NCBI RefSeq assembly: GCF_014192715.1
Contig: NZ_JACHYH010000001.1
Span: forward strand, 310,001-374,000
Source: Luteibacter sp. Sphag1AF
GTDB taxonomy: Bacteria; Pseudomonadota; Gammaproteobacteria; Xanthomonadales; Rhodanobacteraceae
Direction: 5' to 3'
DNA: 64,000 nucleotides
The position numbers were made by a program, and so were the translations under genes. Below, in pieces: positions 25,751 to 34,554 of this stretch; position 1 is the stretch's first letter, and every line of letters starts with the position of its first letter. The notes beneath the pieces were generated by a model. It saw nothing but the letters and a program-made list of their open reading frames with translations, was not told the origin of the DNA and did no database searches.

Positions 25751-28023
25751 GTGGTGAGATTCAGCTTTCGCGTCGCCGTTTCCTGAAATTCGCCAGCTGC
25801 GCCGCAGGTGGCCTGATCATTGGCGTAAGCACTGCCTCCGCGCTGGAACGCCCGGCCCCCGTTGCCCTGCTGGGCGACGCATGGAGCCAGCTCGGCCCCT
25901 ACCTGCGCATCGCCGCCGATGGGCGCATTTTCATTGGCGTACGTGACCCCGACAACGGCGAAGGCACATCCACCTCGCTGGCACGCCTCATTGCCGACGA
26001 GCTGGACGCCGACTGGTCGCGCGTGATCGTCGAACCCCTGGGCCTGGGCGTGGAAGCCGGCAACGGCGAGCCCCGCTGGACCTACGGCCGCCAGCACAGC
26101 GGCGACGCCGACAGCATTCCCGCCGCGTGGGCCGACCTGCGTCAGGCCGGGGCACTGGCGCGCTGGCTGATTTTCCAGGCGGCGGCGCGCCGCCTCGGCG
26201 TGCCGGCCGAACAGATCCATGGCGCCAACGGCATGGCCATTGCCGCCGATGGCCGCCGCCTCGCTTACGGCGACCTGGCCAGTGCCGCCGCCGCGTTGCA
26301 GGCACCCACCACCGCGCCGCCAGTAAAGACTGCCGACCACTACACCCTGATCGGTCAGGGCGTGGGCGACGTCAACGCGCGTGACATCGTCACCGGCCAG
26401 CTGAAATACGCCATCGACCAGACTCTGGGCGACACCATTGTCGCCGTGCTGGCCCGTTGCCCGTATCCGGGCGGCACGCTGGATACCGCGGATCGCGAAG
26501 CCGCGAAGCGCGTGTCGGGCGTTTACGACGTCATCGACATCGGCCCGGAAACGGGCCAGCAGCCCGGCTACACGCCACAGGCGCCAGGTCTCGCCGTGCT
26601 GGCCAAAGACACCTGGTCCGCCTTGCAGGGCCGCGCCGCACTGAAGGCCACGTGGAAGCCCGGCGCTTTCGTCGAAACAGGCACGGGCGCGCTGGAACAG
26701 CAGGCTCTGGCGATGTTCGACAACGAGACGGTGGTGCCTTCGACGGCACGCGACGACGGCGACGTGGCGGCTGCACGCAAGAAGGCCGCGCGTGCGCTCG
26801 AAGCCACTTATTTCCAGCCGTGGGTCGCTCATGCCACGGCCGAGCCGCCCAACTGCCTCGTGCGGCTGGACCCGGACACAAGCGTCACCGTGATTGCCGC
26901 CACTCAGGCACCGCGCCAGGCTTATGCCGTCGTGCAGCGCCTTACCGGCTTCACCCCGGAGCAGATCGACATCCGCGTGCCGCGCGGCGGCGGTGGCTTC
27001 GGTCGTCGCCTGCATCACGATCAGGTCGCCGAGGCCATGCTCATCGCGCTGGCCAAAAAACCGGACGAAATCCGCAACCGCACCATCCGCGTGATGTGGA
27101 CGCGCGACGACGATCTGACCCACGACTTCTACCGCCCGATGGCCGTCCATCGCATCAACGCATCCATAGATGCGAAGAAGCGCGTGGTGGGCTGGCATCA
27201 GCGGATGGCCAGCCCGTCGATCCAGAAAGGTCGCGGTGTTCCCGACGAACGCCTGTGGCAGTCCGAAATGATGCCCGACGCGCTGCCGGCCGGCCTGGTC
27301 CCGAATTTCCGCAGCGACTGGTATCCGCTGGAGTCGCAGATGCTTCGCGGTGAATGGCGCGGTTCTCCGCACGTCACGCCGACGTTCGCCACTGAATCGT
27401 TCATCGACGAAATCGCGCATTCCCTGAAGGCCAACCCGCTGGACTATCGCCTGTCCCTGCTGGGAGAGGGTCGCCAGTTGCCGTACAACGGCCGCGGCGG
27501 CCCCATCGACACAGCCCGGCTGGCCAACGTGTTGCGTCTGGCTGCCGAGCGCATCGACTGGTCGCGCTGGTTGCGCAGCGAAAACGGTCTGGGCATCGCG
27601 TGCGCCTATGTGTGGGGCGCCTACATCGCGCACGCCGTGGAAGTCATTCCCACCACGGACGGCGTCGATGTCACACGCGTGGTGTGCGCCGTGGATGTGG
27701 GCCGCCCGATCAATCCCACCGGCCTTCAGGGACAGATTGCCGGTGCCACGATGGACGCCCTGTCCACCGCGCTGAATCTGGCCATCACCGTCAAGGACGG
27801 ACAGGTTCAGCAGCGCACGTTGCGCGACTATCCGCTCGCCAACAGCGCGCAGATGCCCAACGAAGTGGAAGTGTTCATCGTGCCGTCCACCGCCGAACCC
27901 ACGGGCGCCAGCGTCATGGGCGTGCCCTCTGCGGCGCCGGCCCTGGCCAATGCCGTGTTCCGTGCCACCGCCGTACGCGTACGCAGGCTTCCCCTGCTTC
28001 GCGAACTTGCCCGACTACGCTGA
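25747..28023 (+). CDS. molybdopterin-binding large subunit, IorB-like, with altered catalytic motif
   Basis: A 758-residue Tat-exported molybdenum hydroxylase subunit, with the Tat motif SRRRFLKFASC near residue 10. PRGGGGFGRRLHHDQVAEA is the cofactor-binding glycine loop. IorB-type enzymes usually end with a GEPG(V/T)PP-type segment whose Glu is the general base. Here the aligned region reads GASVMGVPSAAPALANAV, so the Glu position appears to be Val723. The rest (VDVGRPINPTGLQGQIAGA) is well preserved. It forms a complex with the [2Fe-2S] subunit encoded immediately upstream. The likely role is hydroxylation of an N-heterocycle or aldehyde, but catalysis is uncertain given the replaced residue. 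Confidence 0.85.
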   Translation: MSGEIQLSRRRFLKFASCAAGGLIIGVSTASALERPAPVALLGDAWSQLGPYLRIAADGRIFIGVRDPDNGEGTSTSLARLIADELDADWSRVIVEPLGLGVEAGNGEPRWTYGRQHSGDADSIPAAWADLRQAGALARWLIFQAAARRLGVPAEQIHGANGMAIAADGRRLAYGDLASAAAALQAPTTAPPVKTADHYTLIGQGVGDVNARDIVTGQLKYAIDQTLGDTIVAVLARCPYPGGTLDTADREAAKRVSGVYDVIDIGPETGQQPGYTPQAPGLAVLAKDTWSALQGRAALKATWKPGAFVETGTGALEQQALAMFDNETVVPSTARDDGDVAAARKKAARALEATYFQPWVAHATAEPPNCLVRLDPDTSVTVIAATQAPRQAYAVVQRLTGFTPEQIDIRVPRGGGGFGRRLHHDQVAEAMLIALAKKPDEIRNRTIRVMWTRDDDLTHDFYRPMAVHRINASIDAKKRVVGWHQRMASPSIQKGRGVPDERLWQSEMMPDALPAGLVPNFRSDWYPLESQMLRGEWRGSPHVTPTFATESFIDEIAHSLKANPLDYRLSLLGEGRQLPYNGRGGPIDTARLANVLRLAAERIDWSRWLRSENGLGIACAYVWGAYIAHAVEVIPTTDGVDVTRVVCAVDVGRPINPTGLQGQIAGATMDALSTALNLAITVKDGQVQQRTLRDYPLANSAQMPNEVEVFIVPSTAEPTGASVMGVPSAAPALANAVFRATAVRVRRLPLLRELARLR

Positions 28024-28035
28024 CGGAACCCGCCG

Positions 28036-28797
28036 ATGACGATCACATCCCTCACTCCGGGCACGCCCGGCACCCGCACGGATGCTGATCTCATCGGCAG
28101 CAACCGCAAGTTCTATGACGCGCTGTGGCGCGACGCCAGGCTGTTCTCGCCGGATCGCTTCAACACGTGGCCCCTGGTGTCCGAACTCGCCGCGCGCTCC
28201 ACCTCGCGGCTGGAAGTGGCACCGGGCCTGCGGCCGCGTCTGCCGTTGAACGACACGCAGTTCGTGGACCTCAGTCGTCCTGCGCTTTCCGAACTCCACC
28301 GGCACGGCGCCCGCGTGGCGCACGCGATGATCGGCGCGCTGCCGTTCAAGGACGGCAGCTTCGATTTCGTCTGTGCGTTCGACATTCTGGAACACGTGGT
28401 CGACGACGAAGGCGCGCTGGGCGAACTGGCCCGCGTTGCTCAACCCAGCGCATCGCTGCTGCTGTCCGTGCCGTTGCATCCGTCGGCGTGGAACGCGTTC
28501 GACGAATTCGTGGGCCACTACCGCCGGTACGAGCCGGAGGCCATCACCGCCCTGCTCGCCCGTCACGGCTTCACCATCGAGCGCAGCGCCATCTACGGCA
28601 TGCAGCCGAAATCATCGAAGCTGCTGGATCTGGGCCAGTGGTACCTCACCCACCAGCGCGAACGCGCGATGTGGTGGTACAACAAGGTGTTCATGCCCCT
28701 GGGCGTGCGCTTTCAGAAGCCGCTTGCATTGAAAGACGGGTTTCATCCCGGCGCGGATGTGGATGAGGTGTTGCTGGTGTGTCGCAAGGCTCTTTGA
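28036..28797 (+). CDS. class I SAM-dependent methyltransferase
   Basis: A 253-residue Methyltransf_11-type Rossmann enzyme. The usual glycine-rich motif I is represented by RLEVAPGLRPRLP. The motif IV region is FKDGSFDFVCAFDILEHV, and LGELARVAQPSASLLLSVPL is motif V/VI. The substrate is unknown. It follows the molybdenum hydroxylase genes by 12 bases and may be co-transcribed. The C-terminal portion (QWYLTHQRERAMWWYNKVFMPLGVRFQK) is amphipathic and may contact membrane or lipid, but no transmembrane helix is clear. The stretch 28798-28990 after it holds no gene. Confidence 0.83.
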   Translation: MTITSLTPGTPGTRTDADLIGSNRKFYDALWRDARLFSPDRFNTWPLVSELAARSTSRLEVAPGLRPRLPLNDTQFVDLSRPALSELHRHGARVAHAMIGALPFKDGSFDFVCAFDILEHVVDDEGALGELARVAQPSASLLLSVPLHPSAWNAFDEFVGHYRRYEPEAITALLARHGFTIERSAIYGMQPKSSKLLDLGQWYLTHQRERAMWWYNKVFMPLGVRFQKPLALKDGFHPGADVDEVLLVCRKAL

Positions 28798-28990
28798 CGG
28801 GGCCACGACCAGAGCCGGAGCGTTTGGGCAAGCCATTCGCCACACCCCGCAAAAGCTGAACGGGCGTACGCGGCAAGGCCTCATTTCGGGCTTGGATCGA
28901 GCCAAATAACCCGTCAAACCAGTTACTTAACACGTGGTGCGCCGCCACAAGCTAAGATGCGTCACTTTCCCCATCCCCCGGACGCTCTGC

Positions 28991-30274
28991 ATGCTCTATC
29001 TCATGCACGAATGGCAACGCTCGATGCTCGGCCCGCTGACCTATTGGGCCGAGGCCAGCGCGAAGATGTTTGGCGATGCGGGCAGTTTCTTTTCCCGCAT
29101 CCCGGGCGCGGATCGCGCGGCGGCGGGTTATGAACTGATGTACCGGCTGGGCAAGGCGTACGAGAAGCCCGAGTTCGCCATCCACAGCGTCCAGGCGCAT
29201 GGCCATGAAGTGGCCATCGTAGAACAGGTGTCGATGAGCAAGCCGTTCTGCACGCTGAAGCGCTTCAAGCGGTTCAGCGACGATCAGGCCACCGTCGACA
29301 AGATGAAAAACGATCCGGCCGTGCTGGTCGTGGCGCCGCTGTCGGGCCACCACTCCACACTACTGCGCGACACCGTCCGCACGCTGCTGCGCGACCACAA
29401 GGTGTACATCACCGACTGGGTCGATGCGCGCATGATTCCGGTGGACGAAGGCTCCTTCAGCCTCGCCGACTACGTGTCGTACATCGAAGAATTCATTCGT
29501 CACGTGGGCGTGCATCGCGCGCACGTGGTGTCGGTTTGCCAGCCCACCGTGCCGGTGCTTGCCGCCGTCTCGCTGATGGCCGCACGCGGCGAACCCACGC
29601 CGCTCACGCTCACGCTGATGGGCGGCCCGATCGACACGCGCCGCAGCCCCACCAGCGTGGACAACCTGGCCACCACGCGCCCGTTGTCGTGGTTCCAGAA
29701 TCAGGTCATTCACAAGGTGCCCTGGCAGTATCCGGGCGCAGGGCGTGACGTGTATCCGGGCTTCCTGCAGCACGCCGGTTTTGTCGCGATGAATCCCAGC
29801 CGTCATCTGATGTCGCACTGGGACTTCTACGAAAACCTGCGCAAGGGCGACATGGAAGATGCCGAAGCGCATCGCAAGTTCTACGACGATTACAACGCCG
29901 TACTGGACATGCCGGCGGAGTATTACCTCGACACCATCGAAACCGTGTTCCAGGAACATCGCCTGCCGATGGGCACCTGGGAAATTCACGGTGAACTGGT
30001 GCGTCCCGAGAAGATCAAGGGCACCGCCCTGCTCACCATCGAAGGCGAACTGGACGACATTTCCGGCCCCGGCCAGACCGAAGCCGCGCACGATCTGTGC
30101 AAGGGCATCGCGAAGAAATCCCGCAAGCACATCACCGTGGCGGGCGCGGGTCACTACGGCATATTCAGCGGTCGCCGGTGGCGCGAAACGGTGTATCCGG
30201 ACGTGCGCGACTTCATCAAGCGATTCGACAAGGGCAACAGCGCCACCGGCGCGAAACCGCCGCGCAAGGCCTGA
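28991..30274 (+). CDS. phaZ: intracellular polyhydroxyalkanoate depolymerase
   Basis: A 427-residue alpha/beta hydrolase that mobilises stored poly(3-hydroxybutyrate). The start at 28991 (MLYLMHEWQRSMLGPLTYWA) aligns with the Ralstonia PhaZ1 type. The catalytic triad falls at C183 (SVCQPTVPVL), D355 (GELDDISG) and H388 (GAGHYGIF), the same numbers I recall for the Ralstonia enzyme, whose nucleophile is Cys, not Ser. No signal peptide is present, as expected for granule-associated enzymes. The PHA synthase is not nearby. The 193-bp gap upstream shows no gene and no clear promoter. Confidence 0.93.
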   Translation: MLYLMHEWQRSMLGPLTYWAEASAKMFGDAGSFFSRIPGADRAAAGYELMYRLGKAYEKPEFAIHSVQAHGHEVAIVEQVSMSKPFCTLKRFKRFSDDQATVDKMKNDPAVLVVAPLSGHHSTLLRDTVRTLLRDHKVYITDWVDARMIPVDEGSFSLADYVSYIEEFIRHVGVHRAHVVSVCQPTVPVLAAVSLMAARGEPTPLTLTLMGGPIDTRRSPTSVDNLATTRPLSWFQNQVIHKVPWQYPGAGRDVYPGFLQHAGFVAMNPSRHLMSHWDFYENLRKGDMEDAEAHRKFYDDYNAVLDMPAEYYLDTIETVFQEHRLPMGTWEIHGELVRPEKIKGTALLTIEGELDDISGPGQTEAAHDLCKGIAKKSRKHITVAGAGHYGIFSGRRWRETVYPDVRDFIKRFDKGNSATGAKPPRKA

Positions 30275-30330
30275 TGCAAGGTCCCGTGTTCCGCGAAGGC
30301 AGCACCCTGCCTTCGCGGAACACATCGCGC

Positions 30331-31392
30331 TTACCAGTTCCGGCTGACCTTCGTTCCACCCGAAATCATGCCACCGGCCTGAAGCCGCGCAAGGAACTCG
30401 TGCGGGAATCCCATGGAAACCGTGCTGGCGTCGTCCAGGCGCCGTGCCTGCGCCTCCGTCAACACGACGTCCAACGCCCCCAGGTTGTCCTCGAACTGCT
30501 TCAGCGTGCGCGCCCCGATGATCGGAATGATCCTCGGCGCCGTACGACGCAACGTCCAGGCCAGCGCGACCTGGGCGGAGCTGTGGCCCGTTTCACGTGC
30601 GATGTCCCCGACGACGTCGGCGATATCCAGCGCACGTTCCGTCAGCGCGCCATTGCTGGCGGCGACAGCCTTGCGCGTGGTCATCGGGGCGTGCGGGTCC
30701 GCGCTCGTCAGATCATCGCGCGTGTACTTGCCCGTAAGCACACCACTGCCCAGCGGTGACCAGCCGTGCACGCCGAGGCCAAGCTCGTCCGCCATCGGAA
30801 GCAGATCGCGTTCCACCGTGCGCTCGATGAGGCTGTATTCGATCTGCAACGCGGAAATGGGGGCCCATCCGCGCAGGGTCGCGATGGTCTGCATGCGTGC
30901 CACCTGCCAGGCCGGTGCGTCGGAGATGCCCACGTACATGACCTTGCCCGAACGCACGACGTCGTCGAACGCCCGGACGATTTCTTCCGGCGGAGTTACA
31001 GCGTCCCACACATGCAGATACAGCACGTCGATGTAATCCGTGCCAAGACGTTCCAGGCTCGCTTCCACCGAACGCAGCAGATTGCGGCGGTGATTGCCGC
31101 CCGTGTTCGGATTGCCCGGCTGCATGTTCAGCGAATACTTCGTGCCGATGACCACCTCGTCGCGATGACCGGCGGTGAACTGGCCAAGCAGGCGTTCCGC
31201 GCTTCCGCCGGTGTAGATGTTGGCCGTGTCAACGAAGTTGCCGCCGTGCTCGCGGTACGCGTCATAGATGCGGCGGGACTCGCTGGCGTCGGCGCCCCAG
31301 CCCCAGTCATCGCCAAAGGTCATCGTGCCGAGTGACAGCGGGCTGACGCGCAGGCCGGTACGTCCCAGGGTCAGGTAGTCGTCGAGTTTCAT
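30331..31392 (-). CDS. aldo/keto reductase
   Basis: A 353-residue NADPH-dependent oxidoreductase of the AKR TIM-barrel family. LGRTGLRVSPLSLGTMTFG is the N-terminal signature. VDTANIYTGGSAERLLG carries the catalytic Asp and Tyr, VIGTKYSLNM the Lys, and DVLYLHVWD the His. It reduces or oxidises unknown carbonyl compounds. The ATG at 31392 follows AAGGATCGCAGC; a longer open frame upstream is not supported. It is divergent from a LysR-type gene, which probably controls it. Confidence 0.92.
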   Translation of the reverse strand: MKLDDYLTLGRTGLRVSPLSLGTMTFGDDWGWGADASESRRIYDAYREHGGNFVDTANIYTGGSAERLLGQFTAGHRDEVVIGTKYSLNMQPGNPNTGGNHRRNLLRSVEASLERLGTDYIDVLYLHVWDAVTPPEEIVRAFDDVVRSGKVMYVGISDAPAWQVARMQTIATLRGWAPISALQIEYSLIERTVERDLLPMADELGLGVHGWSPLGSGVLTGKYTRDDLTSADPHAPMTTRKAVAASNGALTERALDIADVVGDIARETGHSSAQVALAWTLRRTAPRIIPIIGARTLKQFEDNLGALDVVLTEAQARRLDDASTVSMGFPHEFLARLQAGGMISGGTKVSRNW

Positions 31393-31506
31393 GCTGCGAT
31401 CCTTTTTGTCCGGCGGCGCGGAGTGCGTCACCCATGCCCTCCAAGGTAGGCGCATGCCGCCGAGAGAAACATCCGCCTCTTGCGCATGCACTTTGAAGCT
31501 GTGCTT

Positions 31507-31512
31507 TATAGT
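31507..31512 (+). promoter_or_regulatory. -10 element of a probable leaderless LysR gene
   Basis: TATAGT ends six bases before the ATG at 31519, leaving no room for a Shine-Dalgarno sequence. The intergenic region 31393-31518 must also hold the LysR binding site and the promoter of the aldo/keto reductase gene. Confidence 0.5.
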
Positions 31513-31518
31513 CGGGCC

Positions 31519-32415
31519 ATGACCCCCGACCTTCTGCCTGCCATCGCCGCGTTTGCGCGCGTGGCGCACCATGCGAGCTTCACCCGGGCTGCGCGCGAGC
31601 TTGGCGTATCTCCCTCGGCGCTCTCACAGACGATGCGCACGCTGGAGGCCCGCCTTGGCGTCCGCCTGCTGGAGCGCACCACCCGCCGCGTCGGCCTCAC
31701 GGAACTCGGTCAACGGTTCCTGACGGACGCCCGCCCGGCCCTCGCTGCGCTCGGCGCCGCCGTGGCCGACATCGACGAGGTGCGTGACCGGCCAGCCGGG
31801 TTGCTTCGCATCAATGCATCTGAGCTGGTCGCCGACTTGCTGATTACGCCGCATCTGCCGGCGTTCCTCACGATGTATCCGGACGTGACGGTGGAAGTGC
31901 ATTGCGACACGCGATTCATGGATCTGGTGTCCCATGGCTTCGATGCAGGCGTGCGCCTTGAACAGAGCGTGGAGCGCGACATGGTCGCCATCCCCATCGG
32001 GCCACCCCTGCGCAACATGACGTTCGCAGCGCCTTCCTACCTTGCCCGGTACGGCGTGCCCGCCACCCCGTGGCAACTTCTGGAACACCGTTGCCTCAAC
32101 CTGCGCTTCGCGGGCGGCGATCTGTTTCCGTGGAGGTACGAAGACAACGGCAAGCCGTTCGAACTGACCGTGAGCGGGCCGCTCATCAGCAACAACATCA
32201 CGCTGTTGCTGGATGCCGCCCTCCGGGGCGTCGGCATCGCGTGCTGCTTCGAGGACAAAGTCCGCGCCGACGTCGACGCCGGACGCCTGGTTCCGATACT
32301 GGAGCCATGGTGGCCCATATTTCCGCCGTTTTGCCTCTACTACCCCGGCCGCGCGCACATGCCCCGCAAGCTCCGGGTCTTCATCGACTTCATGCGGCAG
32401 CGTTCAGGCGCCTAG
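31519..32415 (+). CDS. LysR-family transcriptional regulator
   Basis: A 298-residue regulator. The winged helix-turn-helix is at about residues 5-60 (AIAAFARVAHHASFTRAARELGVSPSALSQ, split here by the turn), followed by an inducer-binding domain beginning GLLRINASELVADLLI. It sits divergently opposite the aldo/keto reductase, the classic arrangement for a LysR regulator and its target. Its last 12 bases overlap the 3' end of the convergent permease gene. The inducer is unknown. The start ATG at 31519 follows a -10 box closely, so the transcript may be leaderless. Confidence 0.93.
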   Translation: MTPDLLPAIAAFARVAHHASFTRAARELGVSPSALSQTMRTLEARLGVRLLERTTRRVGLTELGQRFLTDARPALAALGAAVADIDEVRDRPAGLLRINASELVADLLITPHLPAFLTMYPDVTVEVHCDTRFMDLVSHGFDAGVRLEQSVERDMVAIPIGPPLRNMTFAAPSYLARYGVPATPWQLLEHRCLNLRFAGGDLFPWRYEDNGKPFELTVSGPLISNNITLLLDAALRGVGIACCFEDKVRADVDAGRLVPILEPWWPIFPPFCLYYPGRAHMPRKLRVFIDFMRQRSGA

Positions 32416-33546
32416 AAGGAAATAGCCGACGACCCCGGCGGCAAGAAGAAACGGCACGGAATACAGGTGAATTTCCAGCCATGCCTTGCGCTCGCCCAGC
32501 AGGCGAAGCGCAATCAGGTTGGCCAGCGAACCCAGCATGAAGCCAAAGCCACCGACGTTCACACCCCAGGCAATCGTGCGGAAATCCTTTGAGTATTCCG
32601 CCATGGCGATAGCCGCAGGCACATTGCTGATGATCTGCGAGGACAGTGCACCCGCGGTGTAAAGCCGCTTCGGTTCATCCAGCCCCAGCCCGCCGATGAA
32701 TTGGTGCACGGCGGGCAATCCGGCCAGCAGTCGCAGATCAATAAACATCAGCACGAAGACGACCAGCAGTCCCCAGTCGATGGACACGATGATGCTGCGC
32801 CGTACCACGAGGAAAATGCAAAACACACCGGCAAGCGCCCACGCTGTGTAATGCAGGTCGGCAAGCAGAAGAAACGGGATATACAGAGCCGCAGCCACCC
32901 ATAGCAGCGTGCGATCAACCACATGATCGTCGGCGTGGTCGTGTCCCTTGATGGCCGATGCGGGAAACGCGAACCACGTCGCCGCGATCAGCATGACCGA
33001 CATGACCGCGACCAGCGGCGCGAGCGCCCATACATAGGCACCGAAACTCACACCCCATTGCTGCCACAGAAACAGATTCTGCGGATTGCCGATGGGTGTG
33101 AGACTGGAGCCGACGTTGACCGCCAGCGCTTCAAAAATGACCAGCCGTGTTGCCGGCATCCGCGCCGCGCGACACATGCTCAGCGTAAGCGGGACCATCA
33201 CGAACAGCGCCACGTCGTTGGTGACCAGCATCGACAGCACGGCGGTGACCAGCACGAGCACCATGGCCGTCATGCGGCGGGTGGCGGTACGCGCAATCAG
33301 CCACGCACCCACCCGATGCAACGCGCCGCTGACTTCCACTGCCTTGGTAAGCAACAGCAAGCCGGTGAGTGTGGCAATGGTCGGCCAGTCCACCAGCGAC
33401 GGGTACGTAGGGATCTTCGAAGGCGCCAGCGCCGACAGCAGCAGCAATGCGGCGAGCAGCGCCAGGAAGAAATAGTCCTGGCGCAGGCCGCGTATGGATT
33501 CGGGAATCCAGCCTATCCCACCTTTCTGCACAACCATTCCCGGCAT
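32404..33546 (-). CDS. ion-transporter-superfamily permease (SLC13/ArsB-like)
   Basis: A 380-residue integral membrane protein with about ten hydrophobic segments, of the divalent-anion/arsenite transporter class. Supporting motifs are MLVTNDVALFVMVPLTL and NVGSSLTPIGNPQNLFLW, the second being the conserved hairpin loop of this superfamily, and SSQIISNVPAAIAMAEYSKDF in the second half. A cytoplasmic loop bears HDHADDH, which could bind metal. Start codons at 33552 (GTG), 33546 and 33537 are possible; 33546 is a compromise, as none has a strong ribosome-binding site. The substrate cannot be inferred. Confidence 0.82.
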   Translation of the reverse strand: MPGMVVQKGGIGWIPESIRGLRQDYFFLALLAALLLLSALAPSKIPTYPSLVDWPTIATLTGLLLLTKAVEVSGALHRVGAWLIARTATRRMTAMVLVLVTAVLSMLVTNDVALFVMVPLTLSMCRAARMPATRLVIFEALAVNVGSSLTPIGNPQNLFLWQQWGVSFGAYVWALAPLVAVMSVMLIAATWFAFPASAIKGHDHADDHVVDRTLLWVAAALYIPFLLLADLHYTAWALAGVFCIFLVVRRSIIVSIDWGLLVVFVLMFIDLRLLAGLPAVHQFIGGLGLDEPKRLYTAGALSSQIISNVPAAIAMAEYSKDFRTIAWGVNVGGFGFMLGSLANLIALRLLGERKAWLEIHLYSVPFLLAAGVVGYFLLGA

Positions 33547-33626
33547 GTCCACTTCAGACCGGGAAGCCCGGTAACGCGCGGATCATAGGCGAAACGCGCG
33601 TCGCCGTGGCGTGCATGGCCGGGGCC

Positions 33627-34040
33627 TCAATGGACGGGAATGGAGACCTTGCCGGCAACACCATGGTGGTCGACATCGCCGCTGCCGAGCGTGTCCACGG
33701 TCAGGCTTCCGGTGGCGTCATTGACGTGGAGATCGCCTGAGCCAATCGTGCCGACCTTTATGTTGCCCGTGACGCTGGACACGTTGGCATCGCCCGAACC
33801 GATGCTGTCGATCGAAACATCGCCGCGCACCGTCTTTACAGTGAAGTCGCCCGAACCAATGGAACCCACGCGAACCGGGCCCACGTCCTGCGCGTCCACA
33901 TCGCCGGAGCCAACGTTGGTGGAGAACGAACCGGACACGTGGCTCACATCGAGGTCGCCCGAGCCCACCGAGCTTTGCAGCGACACCACGTTGCGCACGT
34001 TGGCATCACCGGAGCCCACTTTGACATCGACGGGGAGGTT
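33627..34040 (-). repeat. seven tandem GSGD protein repeats (54-57 bp units)
   Basis: The 3' half of the gene encodes VGSGDANV, VGSGDLDV, VGSGDVDA, IGSGDFTV, IGSGDANV, IGSGDLHV and LGSGDVDH at regular spacing. The units are diverged at DNA level, so this is an old protein repeat, not a recent expansion. Confidence 0.75.
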
Positions 34041-34385
34041 CGTCGGCACCTTTATGTCGACCTTCAGATCCGAGTAGTGACTGCCCCATCCCCAGTGCGA
34101 AGTTTCGTCCTTCAGCTCAACAACGATCACATCACCCTCGCGCTGCTGCGTGATGGTGAGTCCCTTCAGGCCGTCCTGATCCGATGCGCAGGCTTTGCCG
34201 CGAACAATGATCTTCGGCGTAGCCGTTCCTTCCAGATGGATCTCGTGGCTGTTCACCACCACGCGCACGCTCTTGGCGCCTGCCAGATCAATATCCAGAT
34301 TGCGATCGGCCTGAGCGGCACACTGCTCGTGGGCGAAAGAAAGCGCGGGGGCAAGCAGCATGGCAGTCAGGAGATAGAGGCGCAT
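33627..34385 (-). CDS. secreted GSGD-repeat protein (GIN/DUF2807-DUF4097-like adhesin fold)
   Basis: A 252-residue exported protein. The signal peptide MRLYLLTAMLLAPALSFA precedes a small N-terminal domain with an apparent Cys pair. From about residue 125 there are seven tandem repeats of 18-19 residues, each with (V/I/L)GSGD. This is the pattern of right-handed beta-helices in GIN-domain (DUF2807) proteins. It is probably a periplasmic or surface-associated structural protein with unknown ligand. It is divergent from the small His/Gly-rich secreted protein gene at 34555. The start at 34385 is set by the signal peptide. Confidence 0.8.
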   Translation of the reverse strand: MRLYLLTAMLLAPALSFAHEQCAAQADRNLDIDLAGAKSVRVVVNSHEIHLEGTATPKIIVRGKACASDQDGLKGLTITQQREGDVIVVELKDETSHWGWGSHYSDLKVDIKVPTNLPVDVKVGSGDANVRNVVSLQSSVGSGDLDVSHVSGSFSTNVGSGDVDAQDVGPVRVGSIGSGDFTVKTVRGDVSIDSIGSGDANVSSVTGNIKVGTIGSGDLHVNDATGSLTVDTLGSGDVDHHGVAGKVSIPVH

Positions 34386-34554
34386 GGATCGTTCCTTCGG
34401 GGTTCGGTGATGGACTTGTGGGTGGTCTGATGCAGCCCGGATGCAAAGGGTTGCAAGGACCTGCGAACCTGAACACAACCCGTGACGGAGACGTCAACCG
34501 GTCTGTAACAGGCACGTTCTTGGGACGGCAACATCCAACTGAAGGAGATACCCT

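Noticed and set aside
25687-27633. 648-codon minus-strand open frame opposite the molybdenum hydroxylase gene
   Set aside because: Antisense shadow of a high-GC gene; residue content shows no domain, and the plus-strand product is clear.
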